Source: Bacteroidia bacterium (lineage in GTDB: Bacteria; Bacteroidota; Bacteroidia; Bacteroidales; Paludibacteraceae). Taken from it: a DNA stretch of 64,000 nucleotides. Below, piece after piece: positions 8,557-19,707 of the stretch. Position numbers and translations under genes: made by a program. Positions within the stretch are counted from its first letter, which is position 1. Each line of letters opens with the position of its first letter. The DNA lies in the NCBI GenBank assembly GCA_009930305.1, contig RZYM01000004.1, positions 62,001-126,000 of the forward strand. The letters run 5' to 3'. The notes under the pieces were generated by a model that did not search any database, was not told where the DNA came from, and saw only the letters and a list, made by a program, of their open reading frames with translations.

Positions 8557-11316
8557 TTGAGGCAAGGTTTTCAAATACTTTTGAGCGTGTTGTTTGCATT
8601 TTTATATGCATTGTCAGCGTATTCGCAGCAAGACAGTTCTATGTTAGTGCCTGTTGTAACGTCGGATACACTCACTATTTCATTGCCATCAGATTCTGTT
8701 GCCCCTAAAACTAAAAATTCAAGTGAGGCGAGGAATAAAAGAAAACCTAAAAAAAACACCCAATCTATTACATCAGATATTGCTTATACTGCAAAAGATT
8801 CTATTGTTTTAATAGGTAATCATACCGCAATACTATATGGTGAAGCCCAAGTAATTTATAATGATATAGAATTAAAAGCCGATTATATTAGACTTCGTTT
8901 AGACAGTAATTTAGTTTATGCTACTGGAGTTCCTGATTCTACGGGCGAAAATATGAAAGGTCAGCCTGTTTTTAAAGATGGGAAAGAGTCGTATGAGGCA
9001 AAGGCAATGAAATATAATTTTAATTCAAAAAAAGGTTTTATATGGGGAACGGTAACAGAACAAGGTGAGGGCTATGTTACCAGTTCAAAAACAAAGAAAA
9101 TTTCTGAAGATGAATATTGCTTGCAGAATGGTAAGTATACAACTTGTGATCAACATGATCATCCGCATTTTTATCTTGCATTAACCAAGGCAAAAATGAA
9201 ACAGGGCAAGTATATAGTATCCGGACCTGCTTATTTGGTTGTTGAGGATATACCATTTCCACTGGCTGTCCCGTTCGGTTATTTTCCAATTAATCAAAAA
9301 TATTCGTCAGGTATTATATTCCCAACTTTTGGAGAAGAACAGACACGTGGTTTTTATGCAAAAGGGATGGGATATTATTTCGCTATTAATGACTATGTTG
9401 ATTTAGCATTAACTGCGGATGTGTATACTAAGGGCTCTTGGTCTTTGGCATTAGCTTCAAGTTATAAATGGAGGTACAAGTTTGGAGGATCTTTAAATTT
9501 GAGTTTTATCCGCAATACTTATGGCGACCCAAATACTCCTGATTATAGCTCATCTAATGATTTCAGAATTATGTGGTCTCACTCACAAGATCAGAAGATG
9601 AGTCCGTACACTTCATTTTCGGCAAGTGTAAACTTTTCAACATCAAGTTACGAACAGAACAATGTAGATAGTTATTATAATCCATCATTATTGTCTCAAA
9701 ACACGAAAAGCTCAACAGTAACATTAACACAGACGTTCCCGGAAAGTCCTTTTACTTTGTCTTTAAGTATGTATGTGAATCAACGTACATCAGATTCAAC
9801 AATAAATTTGAATTTACCATCTATTACATTGAACATGAGCCGTGTTTATCCATTTAAACGAAAACTGTCTGTCGGTAAAGAAAAATGGTATGAGAAGATT
9901 GCTATTACATATAATATGGCTCTTTCAAATAGTATTACTGCAAAAGAAAGCAAATTTATGCAGACTAATTTCTTGCGCGATTGGAAAAACGGTATCAAAA
10001 ACGAAATACCTATATCAGCATCATTTACTCTGTTTAAATATTTAAATTTGAATGTAAGTTTAAATAATTCATTGAGATGGTATTTCAGCAAAGTCAATCA
10101 ACATTGGGAGGGAGACTATTCGGGTGCTGCAGTATCAGATACTACTTATGGATTTTACAATCTATATAAATGCAGTGCATCCCTTAGTTTGCAAACACAA
10201 TTATTCGGTTTTTACAAAATAAAAAGTAAACCCGGTAAAAATGCACCTATATTTAGGCACAAAATAGTTCCATCTATAAGTTTTGCCATTGCACCTGATT
10301 TTGGTGCACCGGGTTGGGATTATTGGGGATCGTACGATCGTCCTGCATCTGATGGTTCAATGAAAACCATTTATTATGATAAGTTTGCAGGAGGAATATA
10401 TGGAGGTTCACAATCTCGGGGGTCATCCGGTAGTGTATCATTCACCGTATCTAATAATTTAGAAATGAAATATTGGAGTGAAAAAGACACTACAGGGAAA
10501 GCTAAGAAAATAACTCTTATTGATAACTTTAGTTTCGGAAGTGCATATAACATAATGGCTGATTCTCTTAATTGGTCAAACATAAACTTAAATCTTCGTT
10601 TTAAAATATATAATCAATTTACAATGAATATTGATTTTGTTTTGGATCCATATACCTATCAACTTAACGCATTTGGTTCCCCAACTAAAGTAAATGTTTT
10701 GCAAATTGAAAAGAATGGTGTTTTAGGACGTTTACAGAGTACGGGTACATCTTTTGGATACACTTTCTCAAACGAAACTTTCAAGAAAAAGACGAAAACC
10801 ACGATTCCACCTCCTTCAAATGCAGAAGGCGAATTACCTGGTGAATCATCTGAATTAGCACAAAATATCGCTTCTTTAGATCCTATGTCGGAAATGACTG
10901 AAAAAGAAAAACGAAAGGAAAGCTATAAGAGGGAAGATGCAGATTATCAAGAATTTAAAGTGCCATGGAGTTTAAGTCTTAATTATAGTATCCGATATGC
11001 ATACTCAACATTTAATTATGATATAATGGAGTATGATCGTAAACTAACGCACAACCTGAGTATTTCGGCAAATATAAATTTTACAAAGACATGGAGATTT
11101 AGTGTATCATCTTATTATGATATTACTAATAATGAATGGACTTATGTAAATTGTACGCTTTCAAAAGATTTACACTGTTGGCAAATGTCAGCAAGTTTTG
11201 TGCCCGTGGGAAGATATACAACCTATAACTTTATGATAGGAGTTAAGTCTACATTATTGCAAGATTTGAAGTACGAGAAACGAAAGGATACATCAGACAA
11301 TATAAACTGGTTTTAG
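8557..11316 (+). CDS. lptD: LptD/OstA-like LPS-assembly outer-membrane protein
   Basis: OstA-like N-terminal domain (GNHTAILYGEAQVIYNDIELKADYIRL) plus large C-terminal beta-barrel; TTG start and signal peptide. Confidence 0.85.
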   Translation: MRQGFQILLSVLFAFLYALSAYSQQDSSMLVPVVTSDTLTISLPSDSVAPKTKNSSEARNKRKPKKNTQSITSDIAYTAKDSIVLIGNHTAILYGEAQVIYNDIELKADYIRLRLDSNLVYATGVPDSTGENMKGQPVFKDGKESYEAKAMKYNFNSKKGFIWGTVTEQGEGYVTSSKTKKISEDEYCLQNGKYTTCDQHDHPHFYLALTKAKMKQGKYIVSGPAYLVVEDIPFPLAVPFGYFPINQKYSSGIIFPTFGEEQTRGFYAKGMGYYFAINDYVDLALTADVYTKGSWSLALASSYKWRYKFGGSLNLSFIRNTYGDPNTPDYSSSNDFRIMWSHSQDQKMSPYTSFSASVNFSTSSYEQNNVDSYYNPSLLSQNTKSSTVTLTQTFPESPFTLSLSMYVNQRTSDSTINLNLPSITLNMSRVYPFKRKLSVGKEKWYEKIAITYNMALSNSITAKESKFMQTNFLRDWKNGIKNEIPISASFTLFKYLNLNVSLNNSLRWYFSKVNQHWEGDYSGAAVSDTTYGFYNLYKCSASLSLQTQLFGFYKIKSKPGKNAPIFRHKIVPSISFAIAPDFGAPGWDYWGSYDRPASDGSMKTIYYDKFAGGIYGGSQSRGSSGSVSFTVSNNLEMKYWSEKDTTGKAKKITLIDNFSFGSAYNIMADSLNWSNINLNLRFKIYNQFTMNIDFVLDPYTYQLNAFGSPTKVNVLQIEKNGVLGRLQSTGTSFGYTFSNETFKKKTKTTIPPPSNAEGELPGESSELAQNIASLDPMSEMTEKEKRKESYKREDADYQEFKVPWSLSLNYSIRYAYSTFNYDIMEYDRKLTHNLSISANINFTKTWRFSVSSYYDITNNEWTYVNCTLSKDLHCWQMSASFVPVGRYTTYNFMIGVKSTLLQDLKYEKRKDTSDNINWF

Positions 11317-11337
11317 TAATCATTTAATTATAAAAAT

Positions 11338-11886
11338 ATGGACAAAAAGAATTATTATTTAGCACTTACATACGATTTATTTGTAGGTGAAGAAAAAGAA
11401 CTAATGGAACAAGCTACTATTGAAAAGCCTCTTTGCTTTTATAGTGGTTTAGGTATGATGTTAGATAAGTTTGAAGAAGCTGTAGTAGGACTCGAAATGA
11501 ATAACACATTTGATTTCGTAATACCTAAGGCTGATGCTTATGGAGAATTTGATGATGAAAGTGTAATTGATTTGCCTAAAAATATTTTTGAAGTTGACGG
11601 CAAAATTGATAATAAGGTCTTGTTTGAAGGAAATGTTGTACCTTTGCAAGATCAAGAAGGAAATAGAATTAACGCTTCGATTGTTACTATTGGAGAAGAT
11701 ACTGTAACTGTAGATTTAAATCACCCATTGGCCGGTGAAAATTTGCATTTCGTAGGAAAAGTATTAGTTAAAAGAGAAGCTGATGAAGATGAAATTAAAA
11801 ACCTTATGAGTCAGCATTCTTGTGGTTCTTGCCATGGTGACTGCGAAGGTGAAGACTGCGAAAGCGGTTGCTGCGGATGTAAGTGA
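11338..11886 (+). CDS. slyD: FKBP-type peptidyl-prolyl isomerase, SlyD-like, with Cys-rich metal-binding tail
   Basis: ALTYDLFVGEEKELMEQA..PLCFYSGLGMMLDKFEEAVVGL, NHPLAGENLHFVGKV, tail SCGSCHGDCEGEDCESGCCGCK. Confidence 0.88.
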   Translation: MDKKNYYLALTYDLFVGEEKELMEQATIEKPLCFYSGLGMMLDKFEEAVVGLEMNNTFDFVIPKADAYGEFDDESVIDLPKNIFEVDGKIDNKVLFEGNVVPLQDQEGNRINASIVTIGEDTVTVDLNHPLAGENLHFVGKVLVKREADEDEIKNLMSQHSCGSCHGDCEGEDCESGCCGCK

Positions 11887-11916
11887 AATTGTGACTAATA
11901 AATAATCTTTGGCGAT

Positions 11917-12921
11917 ATGAATACATTTGGAAATATATTCAGCCTGACTGAATTTGGTGAATCTCACGGACGCGCCATAGGCGGAGTTATTGACGGATGC
12001 CCTGCAGGAGTAATAGTAGATGAAGCTTTTGTGCAGGCTGAACTTGATAAACGTCGTCCCGGACAATCGTCATTAACAACAGCCAGAAAAGAGGCTGATT
12101 CAGTTGAATTTTTATCCGGTATATTTGAGGGTAAAACTACAGGTACTCCTATAGGTTTTGTTATATATAATACCGATCAACATTCGTCTGATTATGAGAA
12201 TGTTAAAAATGTATTCAGACCATCTCATGCCGATTTTACATATACTACTAAATATGGACTTAGAGACTATAGAGGTGGTGGACGTAGTTCGGCCCGCGAA
12301 ACCGCTTGCCGCGTTGTAGCAGGTGCTATAGCTAAATTGGCTTTGTCTCAAGTATCAAATATAAATATCTGTGCAGAAATAACGCAGGTAGCTAAGGTTA
12401 CATCCAAGGCAGATATGGATGCTGAAATTTTAAAAGCAAAACAAGATGGTGATACGGTTGGTGGCATCATAAGTTGCACTATAAAAAATGTGCCGGTAGG
12501 CTTAGGCGAACCTGTTTTTGGTAAACTTCATGCAATGTTGGCATCAGCCATGATGTCAATTAATGCAGCTAAGGGTTTTGAATATGGAACAGGTTTTGAA
12601 GGAGTTTCAATGCGCGGTTCTGAGCAAAATGACGAATTTGTTTGTGAGGGTGGGCAGGTTAAAACCAGAACAAATCGTTCCGGTGGTATTCAAGGAGGAA
12701 TCTCTAATGGTCAGGATATTTACTTTAGAGTTGCCTTTAAACCAGTTGCAACTCTTATGAAAGCTCAAAATACAATTGATGCAGGTGGTAATTCGGTTGT
12801 TTTAACTATGAAGGGAAGGCATGATGCTTGTGTATTACCTCGTGCTATACCGGTTATTGAATCAATGGCGGCAATTGTATTGTTTGATGCTTACTTAATG
12901 TCGCGTAGCTCGCGTATTTAG
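11917..12921 (+). CDS. aroC: Chorismate synthase
   Basis: [70 protein letters not shown]. Confidence 0.97.
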   Translation: MNTFGNIFSLTEFGESHGRAIGGVIDGCPAGVIVDEAFVQAELDKRRPGQSSLTTARKEADSVEFLSGIFEGKTTGTPIGFVIYNTDQHSSDYENVKNVFRPSHADFTYTTKYGLRDYRGGGRSSARETACRVVAGAIAKLALSQVSNINICAEITQVAKVTSKADMDAEILKAKQDGDTVGGIISCTIKNVPVGLGEPVFGKLHAMLASAMMSINAAKGFEYGTGFEGVSMRGSEQNDEFVCEGGQVKTRTNRSGGIQGGISNGQDIYFRVAFKPVATLMKAQNTIDAGGNSVVLTMKGRHDACVLPRAIPVIESMAAIVLFDAYLMSRSSRI

Positions 12922-14237
12922 TCGTTGCATAGTTCTAACCGATAAACTTTTTTGGTATCGGCATTGATTTTATATCTGTTGTCGATGCGTTTCCCAATAA
13001 TCCATACAATATCATTGCCAGAAACGAGCAAGTAAATGTCTTGTTTCTGTGCAATGTTTGTTTTTGTATCCACAAAAAAATCGCTGAGTTTTTTAGGATT
13101 TTCCATTCCGAGCGGATAAAAATAATCGCCCTTGTACCATTTTCTTATTGTTAGTGGAAACTTTAATTTGTCTGCATCAAGCAGGGCTACTTTTGTGTCT
13201 TTGCAAATACTTGTATCAGAAACGAAGCTTATCTTTAGATGTATTGGCTGTATGCAAGAACTATCATTCTCACTTATTTCATAAGTTTTATCGTCATCCA
13301 ATTTATTTTTAGACAATATCAATCTACATCTATCAACAATTAGTTCGTGCGTGTCTGAACAAAATCGTTTTCCTGTTTGAGTGTATTTGCGTTCTGCTAT
13401 TTCTGCGATAACACTGTTGGAAAATCCATATTGTTTTAACCATTCAAACAGCAATGTTTTTGAATACGGAAATGCAAAAAGCTCTTCTTCGCAAATCCAT
13501 GTATATGTACCATCTGTTTTACATAAATTTGATAAGTCTTTATTTATAGTGTACGAATACAAAAATGCAGCTTCTTTCCAATTTTCAATATTGTTTTCCA
13601 TTGTCTGCCTGAATACCGGATTTATTTCTTCCAGCATTGGCAATAAAATATTTCTTATCTTATTTCTGGTATATTCAGTTTCTAGATTAGTTGAATCCGT
13701 AACATAACTAAGATTGTTTTGCTTTACGTAATCTTCTATTTCTTTACGGCTGATGCATAACAAAGGTCTTATTATTTTGCCATTGATAGCTTTTATTCCT
13801 GTAATTCCGTTGATGCCCGTACCTCTTATTATGTTTAGCAAGCAGGTTTCAATCGAGTCGTCCTTATGATGGGCAACGCAAATAAAATCTGCATCATGTT
13901 TAATTCTGATGCTTTCGAACCAATTGTAACGCAACTCTCTGGCTGACATTTCTATTGATATTTTATTTTCTTTTGCGTAATCTGTAGTTTTGAAACTTGT
14001 TATTTCTAATGGTATGCTCAAATCCTCGCAAAATTCTTTTACAAATGATTCGTCTCGGTCGGATTCTGCATCTCTTAATTGAAAATTGCAATGAACAGCT
14101 ATGCAATTATAGCCTAAACTATGCAAAATATGGGTTAAAACCACAGAATCGGCCCCTCCGCTCAAGGCTATGATTAACTTTGAGTTAGGTTTGATTAGGT
14201 TAAATCTTTTGATGTATTCCGCAATTTTTTGCTGCAT
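12918..14237 (-). CDS. tilS: tRNA(Ile)-lysidine synthase
   Basis: [18 protein letters not shown]-loop, [29 protein letters not shown]. Confidence 0.96.
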   Translation of the reverse strand: MQQKIAEYIKRFNLIKPNSKLIIALSGGADSVVLTHILHSLGYNCIAVHCNFQLRDAESDRDESFVKEFCEDLSIPLEITSFKTTDYAKENKISIEMSARELRYNWFESIRIKHDADFICVAHHKDDSIETCLLNIIRGTGINGITGIKAINGKIIRPLLCISRKEIEDYVKQNNLSYVTDSTNLETEYTRNKIRNILLPMLEEINPVFRQTMENNIENWKEAAFLYSYTINKDLSNLCKTDGTYTWICEEELFAFPYSKTLLFEWLKQYGFSNSVIAEIAERKYTQTGKRFCSDTHELIVDRCRLILSKNKLDDDKTYEISENDSSCIQPIHLKISFVSDTSICKDTKVALLDADKLKFPLTIRKWYKGDYFYPLGMENPKKLSDFFVDTKTNIAQKQDIYLLVSGNDIVWIIGKRIDNRYKINADTKKVYRLELCND

Positions 14238-14302
14238 ATCAATTAAAAATATCGCAAAGATACTTTTTTCTATTGATTTGAGTTTGCATATTTCATGTAT
14301 AA

Positions 14303-14346
14303 ATAGTATTTTTGCACAAATGAATGATTTTGTGCAAAAATACTAT
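14303..14346. promoter_or_regulatory. Perfect 18-8-18 inverted repeat, candidate TetR operator overlapping the -7 element
   Basis: ATAGTATTTTTGCACAAA-tgaatgat-TTTGTGCAAAAATACTAT; contains TATTTTTG (14307-14314), TTTG at 14283-14286. Confidence 0.75.
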
Positions 14347-14360
14347 ATCGAAATTCAGTA

Positions 14361-14930
14361 ATGAAAAAAACACGTCAACTTTTTATTGAAACAGCAAGGC
14401 AAGTATTCGTAAGGATGGGTGTGACACACGCAACCATGAACGATATTGCTGAAGCTTCAAACAAGGGGCGTCGTACACTATATACGTATTTTAAAAGCAA
14501 AGAAGATGTCTATTATGCTGTAGTAGAGCAAGAATTAGCGCATCTTGTAACACATTTGGAAAAAATAATGGATAAAAATATACCTGCAAATGAAAAATTG
14601 GTAGAGTATATATATATACATTTAGATAGCATCCGAGATATTGTACAAAGTAATGGTACACTTAGGGCCGATTTCTTTAATGATATAAAAACAGTGGAGC
14701 GTGTAAGACGTCAAACCAGCATTAAAGAAATGAGAATGCTCAAAGCTATTTTGCGCGAAGGTGTTAATTCGGGATTATTTAATATTAATGATGTAGATAC
14801 TGCTGCAGCAATTATCCTATATTCTTTAAAGGGATTGGAGGTTCCATATATCAAAGAAAATGTTGCAGAACGTATGTCAGAACGAAAAGAAGCCATAGCT
14901 TCATTTATATTTAAAGGATTACGCCCTTAA
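14361..14930 (+). CDS. TetR/AcrR family transcriptional regulator
   Basis: N-terminal HTH: ETARQVFVRMGVTHATMNDIAEASNKGRRTLYTYFKSKEDVYYAVVEQE. Confidence 0.93.
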   Translation: MKKTRQLFIETARQVFVRMGVTHATMNDIAEASNKGRRTLYTYFKSKEDVYYAVVEQELAHLVTHLEKIMDKNIPANEKLVEYIYIHLDSIRDIVQSNGTLRADFFNDIKTVERVRRQTSIKEMRMLKAILREGVNSGLFNINDVDTAAAIILYSLKGLEVPYIKENVAERMSERKEAIASFIFKGLRP

Positions 14931-14941
14931 ATAATCATTTC

Positions 14942-16111
14942 TTATTGTTTGTATTTGCTTGTCCTATATGTTGGAATAGGAATAGGACGTATTTTGTCGG
15001 TAGATTCAAATGCCATTTTCATACCACTCTCGCTCGACGATTTTATTTTAGCATAATTTATGTAAACCGTACTTTTTGCAGGCATTGTAAATCCAAAGCA
15101 GTTGCCATGTATAGGTATATCTACAAGATCATTGTGATAATAAAAATTCCCGTTTTGATAATAGTATAGGGTGTCAGCCTTCTTCCTAAGTGCAATAATA
15201 TTGTCTTCAGTTTCTGATAGGCCTTCATTATACAAACTTACAAATGATTGACGGCATGAACTTTCTCCTATCAATATGTTCTTTGTTTTATTGAAAGAAT
15301 AGTAATGTATCGACCATGCAGATTTAGTTGTATCACCCATACTTATACCGAAATATTCATTATTATTCTCTGTTTGCAAACGTGCTGAAACTTCGTAGTA
15401 AAAATCATTACGGATGTCTAATCCATTAAATTTAATCGGTAAAAATACATCAGTTTCTGTTTTATTTTCAAAAACGTATTGATTATTTTCGATGCGGCCC
15501 GAATACTCTTCGTTAGGAATAGTTATAAACCAGTGATTTGGAGTTTGTGCATCTGAATATAAAATATCGTTTTCTTGAATTCCTGAGAAATCAGGTACAT
15601 AATTACTCCAAGAAGGTTCTTCGTTTGTTTGAGTAAATAATTCTTTTATGTAATAATCTTTCCGGAATCCTCGGTAATTTATGTTAGGCTCTCTTCCATT
15701 AGGAAGTTCATCTCCACACATAATACTTTTCCAATCTCCATTTTTTAAGGAGTTGTTAATGTGCGATCGCTTAGGGAATCCGTGTCCCATTTCATGAAAA
15801 ATAAGATCCTCTTTTATGTTAGTCTCGTTTGGACCTGAAATGCTATTCCAATATGTCCTATCAATTTCTATTGTAATAGGTTGACGATTAACGTAACATA
15901 AGCCTGCTACATTATCGCTTAAATTGGCAAAACGCATAATAAGTCCTAAACTATCGTAGTTTTGACCATATGTTTTTGCGTCTTGAAGAAATTTTTGAAC
16001 ATAAGGCTCAAATTCGGAATCTACGTTGTATGCTTTTGGATCTGTTGAACTGCATGATACAACAAAAAAAAGAGACAAAAAGCCGATAATATAATAGGTT
16101 AAATGTTTCAT
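14942..16111 (-). CDS. Lipoprotein with HExxH putative zinc metallopeptidase domain and C-terminal lectin-like domain
   Basis: Signal/lipobox FFVVSCSS; LIFHEMGHGFPKRSH motif; C-terminal beta-rich region. Confidence 0.6.
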   Translation of the reverse strand: MKHLTYYIIGFLSLFFVVSCSSTDPKAYNVDSEFEPYVQKFLQDAKTYGQNYDSLGLIMRFANLSDNVAGLCYVNRQPITIEIDRTYWNSISGPNETNIKEDLIFHEMGHGFPKRSHINNSLKNGDWKSIMCGDELPNGREPNINYRGFRKDYYIKELFTQTNEEPSWSNYVPDFSGIQENDILYSDAQTPNHWFITIPNEEYSGRIENNQYVFENKTETDVFLPIKFNGLDIRNDFYYEVSARLQTENNNEYFGISMGDTTKSAWSIHYYSFNKTKNILIGESSCRQSFVSLYNEGLSETEDNIIALRKKADTLYYYQNGNFYYHNDLVDIPIHGNCFGFTMPAKSTVYINYAKIKSSSESGMKMAFESTDKIRPIPIPTYRTSKYKQ

Positions 16112-17412
16112 TTGCGAGTTATTTTTGCTCCTAATGCATTTAATCTTTCATCAATATTTTCGTATCCTCTGTCTATCTGCTCAATATTATTAATAGTGCT
16201 AGTACCTTCAGCTCCTAGTGCAGCAATTAATAATGCAATACCGGCACGTATATCAGGCGAACTCATATTCGAAGCCCTTAGTCTGAATTCATCACCTAAG
16301 CCAATAATAGTAGCTCTATGTGGGTCGCAAAGAATAATTTTGGCTCCCATATCAATTAGTTTATCAACGAAAAACAATCTACTTTCAAACATCTTTTGAT
16401 GTATCAATACACTGCCTTTGGCTTTAGTCGCTACAACAAGCAAAACGCTTAATAAATCAGGGGTTAAGCCGGGCCAAGGAGCATCGGCTATTGTCATAAT
16501 AGAACCATCTATATACGAATCTATACTAAAATGTTCTTGTGCCGGAATATGAATATCATCTCCTATACATTCTAATCGGATGCCTAATTTGCGAAAACTA
16601 TCAGGTATAAGACCTAAGTTCTGCATAGACACATTTTTAATTGTAATGTCGGATGCGGTCATCGCTGCCATACCTATAAAACTGCCGACTTCTATCATAT
16701 CAGGAAGAATGGTATGTTCGCAAGCTTTTAGTGAATCCACTCCGGTAATAGTAAGCAGGTTAGATCCAATTCCTTCTATTTTGGCCCCCATACTGTTAAG
16801 CATCTTGCATAATTGCTGTATGTATGGTTCGCACGCGGCATTATATATTGTTGTAACACCATCTGCCAGAACTGCGCTCATAAGTATATTTGCGGTACCT
16901 GTAACTGAAGCCTCGTCAAGCAACATATAGCAGCCATGTAACTTTTTGCTTTCTATTCTGTATAGTTGTTTTACTTCGTCGTATGTAAAGTTGGCTCCAA
17001 GTTTGCGCATCCCTTCAAAATGGGTATCTAAACGTCTGCGTCCTATTTTATCTCCACCCGGTTTAGGTGCTATTGCATATCCTAAACGTGCTAATAGTGG
17101 ACCGAGCAACATTATAGAACCTCTTAATGAGCTACTTTTTTTGTAGTAGTCTTCTGTGTCAAAATACTCGTGTCGAATATTTCTTGCACAGAAAGTGTAT
17201 GTTTTTTTCTTAGTGTATGTTATTTCGACACCTATTTGGTGCATCAACTCAATAAGATTATTGACATCTGCAATATTAGGTACATTATTTATTGTAACAG
17301 TACTTTCGGTAAGTAAGCATGCACAAATAACCTGAAGGGCTTCGTTTTTCGCACCCTGAGGATAGATTTCTCCATTTAGTCTATGTCCGCCTTCAATAAC
17401 AAATGATGCCAT
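16108..17412 (-). CDS. murA: UDP-N-acetylglucosamine 1-carboxyvinyltransferase
   Basis: GGHRLNGEIYPQGAKNEALQVICACLL, PGGDKIGRRRLDTHFEGMRKLGA. Confidence 0.95.
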   Translation of the reverse strand: MASFVIEGGHRLNGEIYPQGAKNEALQVICACLLTESTVTINNVPNIADVNNLIELMHQIGVEITYTKKKTYTFCARNIRHEYFDTEDYYKKSSSLRGSIMLLGPLLARLGYAIAPKPGGDKIGRRRLDTHFEGMRKLGANFTYDEVKQLYRIESKKLHGCYMLLDEASVTGTANILMSAVLADGVTTIYNAACEPYIQQLCKMLNSMGAKIEGIGSNLLTITGVDSLKACEHTILPDMIEVGSFIGMAAMTASDITIKNVSMQNLGLIPDSFRKLGIRLECIGDDIHIPAQEHFSIDSYIDGSIMTIADAPWPGLTPDLLSVLLVVATKAKGSVLIHQKMFESRLFFVDKLIDMGAKIILCDPHRATIIGLGDEFRLRASNMSSPDIRAGIALLIAALGAEGTSTINNIEQIDRGYENIDERLNALGAKITRK

Positions 17413-17413
17413 A

Positions 17414-18025
17414 TTATTTTCTTCCTTGTTGTTTTTGACGATTCTTACTGTTTACAAAAATCTTCTTATTGTTGTTGGCAAGTATATCTTTAGTGTCTTT
17501 TAATTTGATTGTTTCTTCGTTTAAATTGATCTTACCATTTGAAACTTCGCGCAAATCATTAAATATTTTTTGGTCATCAACATTGTCCTTGTTCCATGTT
17601 AGGAAACATTTTTTCATGTGATTTGCCAACAATGTTACCAATTTATCTTTATTCTCGCCATTATAATCCTCTACAGCCCTAATAAACTGTATCATTTGTT
17701 GTCCGTAATAACGATATTTTACTGAAGTTTCAGGATATGGAAGAGATTCAGGTTTTGTTAAAACTAATTCTTTCGGTACTTCGTATGGATAGTCTATGTC
17801 AAGTTTATAATTTGACATCATAGCCAAGTGGTCCCACAATTTATGCTTAAAGTCGTTTACATCACGCAAATGCGGAAATAAATTTCCCATTATGTTGATT
17901 ATGGTGTGTACACAACGTGTGCGTTCGTCTCTGTCTTCAATCGTCATGGCATATTCAACCATTTGTTGGATGTTTCGACCGTATTCAGTCAAAATTAATT
18001 TGTTCTTTTGAGTATAATATTCCAT
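17414..18025 (-). CDS. DUF4290 family protein
   Basis: Recognised MEYYTQKNKLILTEYGRNIQQMVEYAM..I.DRDERTRC and its position next to murA. Confidence 0.85.
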   Translation of the reverse strand: MEYYTQKNKLILTEYGRNIQQMVEYAMTIEDRDERTRCVHTIINIMGNLFPHLRDVNDFKHKLWDHLAMMSNYKLDIDYPYEVPKELVLTKPESLPYPETSVKYRYYGQQMIQFIRAVEDYNGENKDKLVTLLANHMKKCFLTWNKDNVDDQKIFNDLREVSNGKINLNEETIKLKDTKDILANNNKKIFVNSKNRQKQQGRK

Positions 18026-18034
18026 GATGTAAAA

Positions 18035-18724
18035 TTAGAATACCTTATTTTTTGGTTTGGTAGATATAAATTCTTTAAGGTAAAATGGTTCAAAATATGC
18101 TATATCTTTAAAATCGCTTGATTGATATGCCGCTTCAGATAACGATGCCATATTCTCTGATAATGGAATGATGTCCTTCACAAAGATAGCATTTTTATGT
18201 AAAATAGTGGTTTGACATTTTCCTGATCCGTCTCCCAAAAAGTAAACTTTTCCACTATTTAGATATTCTGAATATGAATTTTCATCTATAATGTCGGCGG
18301 ATGTCTCTCTATGTTCGCTTAAATCAGGATTATATAAAGCAGCATATACTTCCATTCGACGAGCATCAATCATAGGACATAACAGTCCGTCAACAAATAC
18401 TTGTTTTTCAATAAATCCTTTTGCAATCAATTTAAGTGTTGGTATAGCAATTAGTGGTATATCCAAACCATAACATAGACCTTTTGCAAAAGAGCTGCCG
18501 ATTCTTAACCCTGTATATGAACCGGGACCACAGCTAATAGCCACTGCATCAATTTTACGATTGCGTTGTTTCGCTTCATTCATCAATTCGCTAACAAAAC
18601 TCGCTATTAGTTTACCATGGTTTTTGCCCTCACTATCAAGCTTTTGTGCTACGCAGACACCATCTTCTGAGAGAGCAGCTGAGCAAATGCGTGTAGCCGT
18701 ATCGATATTTAATATACTTGCCAT
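18035..18724 (-). CDS. tsaB: tRNA threonylcarbamoyladenosine biosynthesis protein TsaB
   Basis: MASILNIDTATRICSAALS, AISCGPGSYTGLRIGSSFAKGLCYGL. Confidence 0.94.
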   Translation of the reverse strand: MASILNIDTATRICSAALSEDGVCVAQKLDSEGKNHGKLIASFVSELMNEAKQRNRKIDAVAISCGPGSYTGLRIGSSFAKGLCYGLDIPLIAIPTLKLIAKGFIEKQVFVDGLLCPMIDARRMEVYAALYNPDLSEHRETSADIIDENSYSEYLNSGKVYFLGDGSGKCQTTILHKNAIFVKDIIPLSENMASLSEAAYQSSDFKDIAYFEPFYLKEFISTKPKNKVF

Positions 18725-18783
18725 AACAAGATGCAAAAGTAGTGATTTATGCTGAGATTTGACTAATTTAATGCAAAAAACCT

Positions 18784-18791
18784 TACCTTTG
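18784..18791 (+). promoter_or_regulatory. Bacteroidota -7 element (TACCTTTG) for the yicC-like gene
   Basis: TAnnTTTG match with TTTG at 18758-18761, 22 nt spacer. Confidence 0.55.
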
Positions 18792-18828
18792 CATTGTTTA
18801 TGGCTATAAAAAATTAAAACGATTATAC

Positions 18829-19704
18829 ATGATTCAATCTATGACTGGTTTTGGAAAGTCTGTATGTGAATTCCAAAATAAAAAAATTGTTGCTGAAATC
18901 AAGTCTTTAAATAGTAAACAAATGGATATTTCAACTAGAATATCAGGTTTGTATCGCGAAAAAGATATTGAAATAAGAAGTCGTATAGCACAAGTTTTGG
19001 AACGTGGAAAAGTTGATTTTGCATTATACACAGATAATACCAGCGCTGAGGCAAATTGTCATATAAACACTTCTGTTTTTGAAGATTATCGCAAACAAAT
19101 AGTTGCACTTGCTGCTGCAACAGGTTTGGAAGAACCTAAAGATTTGTTTCAATTATTACTAAAGATTCCTGATGTAATGAAAACGGAAGTTCAAGATTTG
19201 AATGACGAAGAGTGGAATGCAGCTCAAAGTGCTATTGATAATGCAATATCTCAACTAATTGCATTTAGAAAACAAGAAGGCGAAGGACTTGAAAAGTTTT
19301 TCTTATCTAAAATTACAAACATAGAAAATCTTTTGGCAGAAGTTCCTAACTATGAGCGTGCTCGCGTTGACAAAATAAAATCTCGTTTCGAAGATAACTT
19401 AAAATCGCTAGAAGATAAGATTACATACGATCAAAATAGAGTAGAACAGGAACTTATTTTCTACATAGAAAAGCTTGATATTAGCGAAGAAAAACAACGC
19501 TTGGCAAATCATCTTAAATATTTCCGCGATACATTGGCTAATGGAGAATCTCAAGGTAAAAAATTAGGATTCATTGCACAAGAAATGGGGCGCGAAATTA
19601 ATACTCTTGGTTCAAAGGCAAATCATAGTGAACTACAAATTATAGTAGTTAAAATGAAGGATGAACTTGAGCAAATTAAAGAACAAGTATTAAATGTTTT
19701 ATAG
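18829..19704 (+). CDS. YicC family endoribonuclease-like protein
   Basis: MIQSMTGFGKS, EIKSLNSKQMDISTRIS, C-terminal GKKLGFIAQEMGREINTLGSKANH. Confidence 0.95.
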   Translation: MIQSMTGFGKSVCEFQNKKIVAEIKSLNSKQMDISTRISGLYREKDIEIRSRIAQVLERGKVDFALYTDNTSAEANCHINTSVFEDYRKQIVALAAATGLEEPKDLFQLLLKIPDVMKTEVQDLNDEEWNAAQSAIDNAISQLIAFRKQEGEGLEKFFLSKITNIENLLAEVPNYERARVDKIKSRFEDNLKSLEDKITYDQNRVEQELIFYIEKLDISEEKQRLANHLKYFRDTLANGESQGKKLGFIAQEMGREINTLGSKANHSELQIIVVKMKDELEQIKEQVLNVL

Positions 19705-19707
19705 CTG

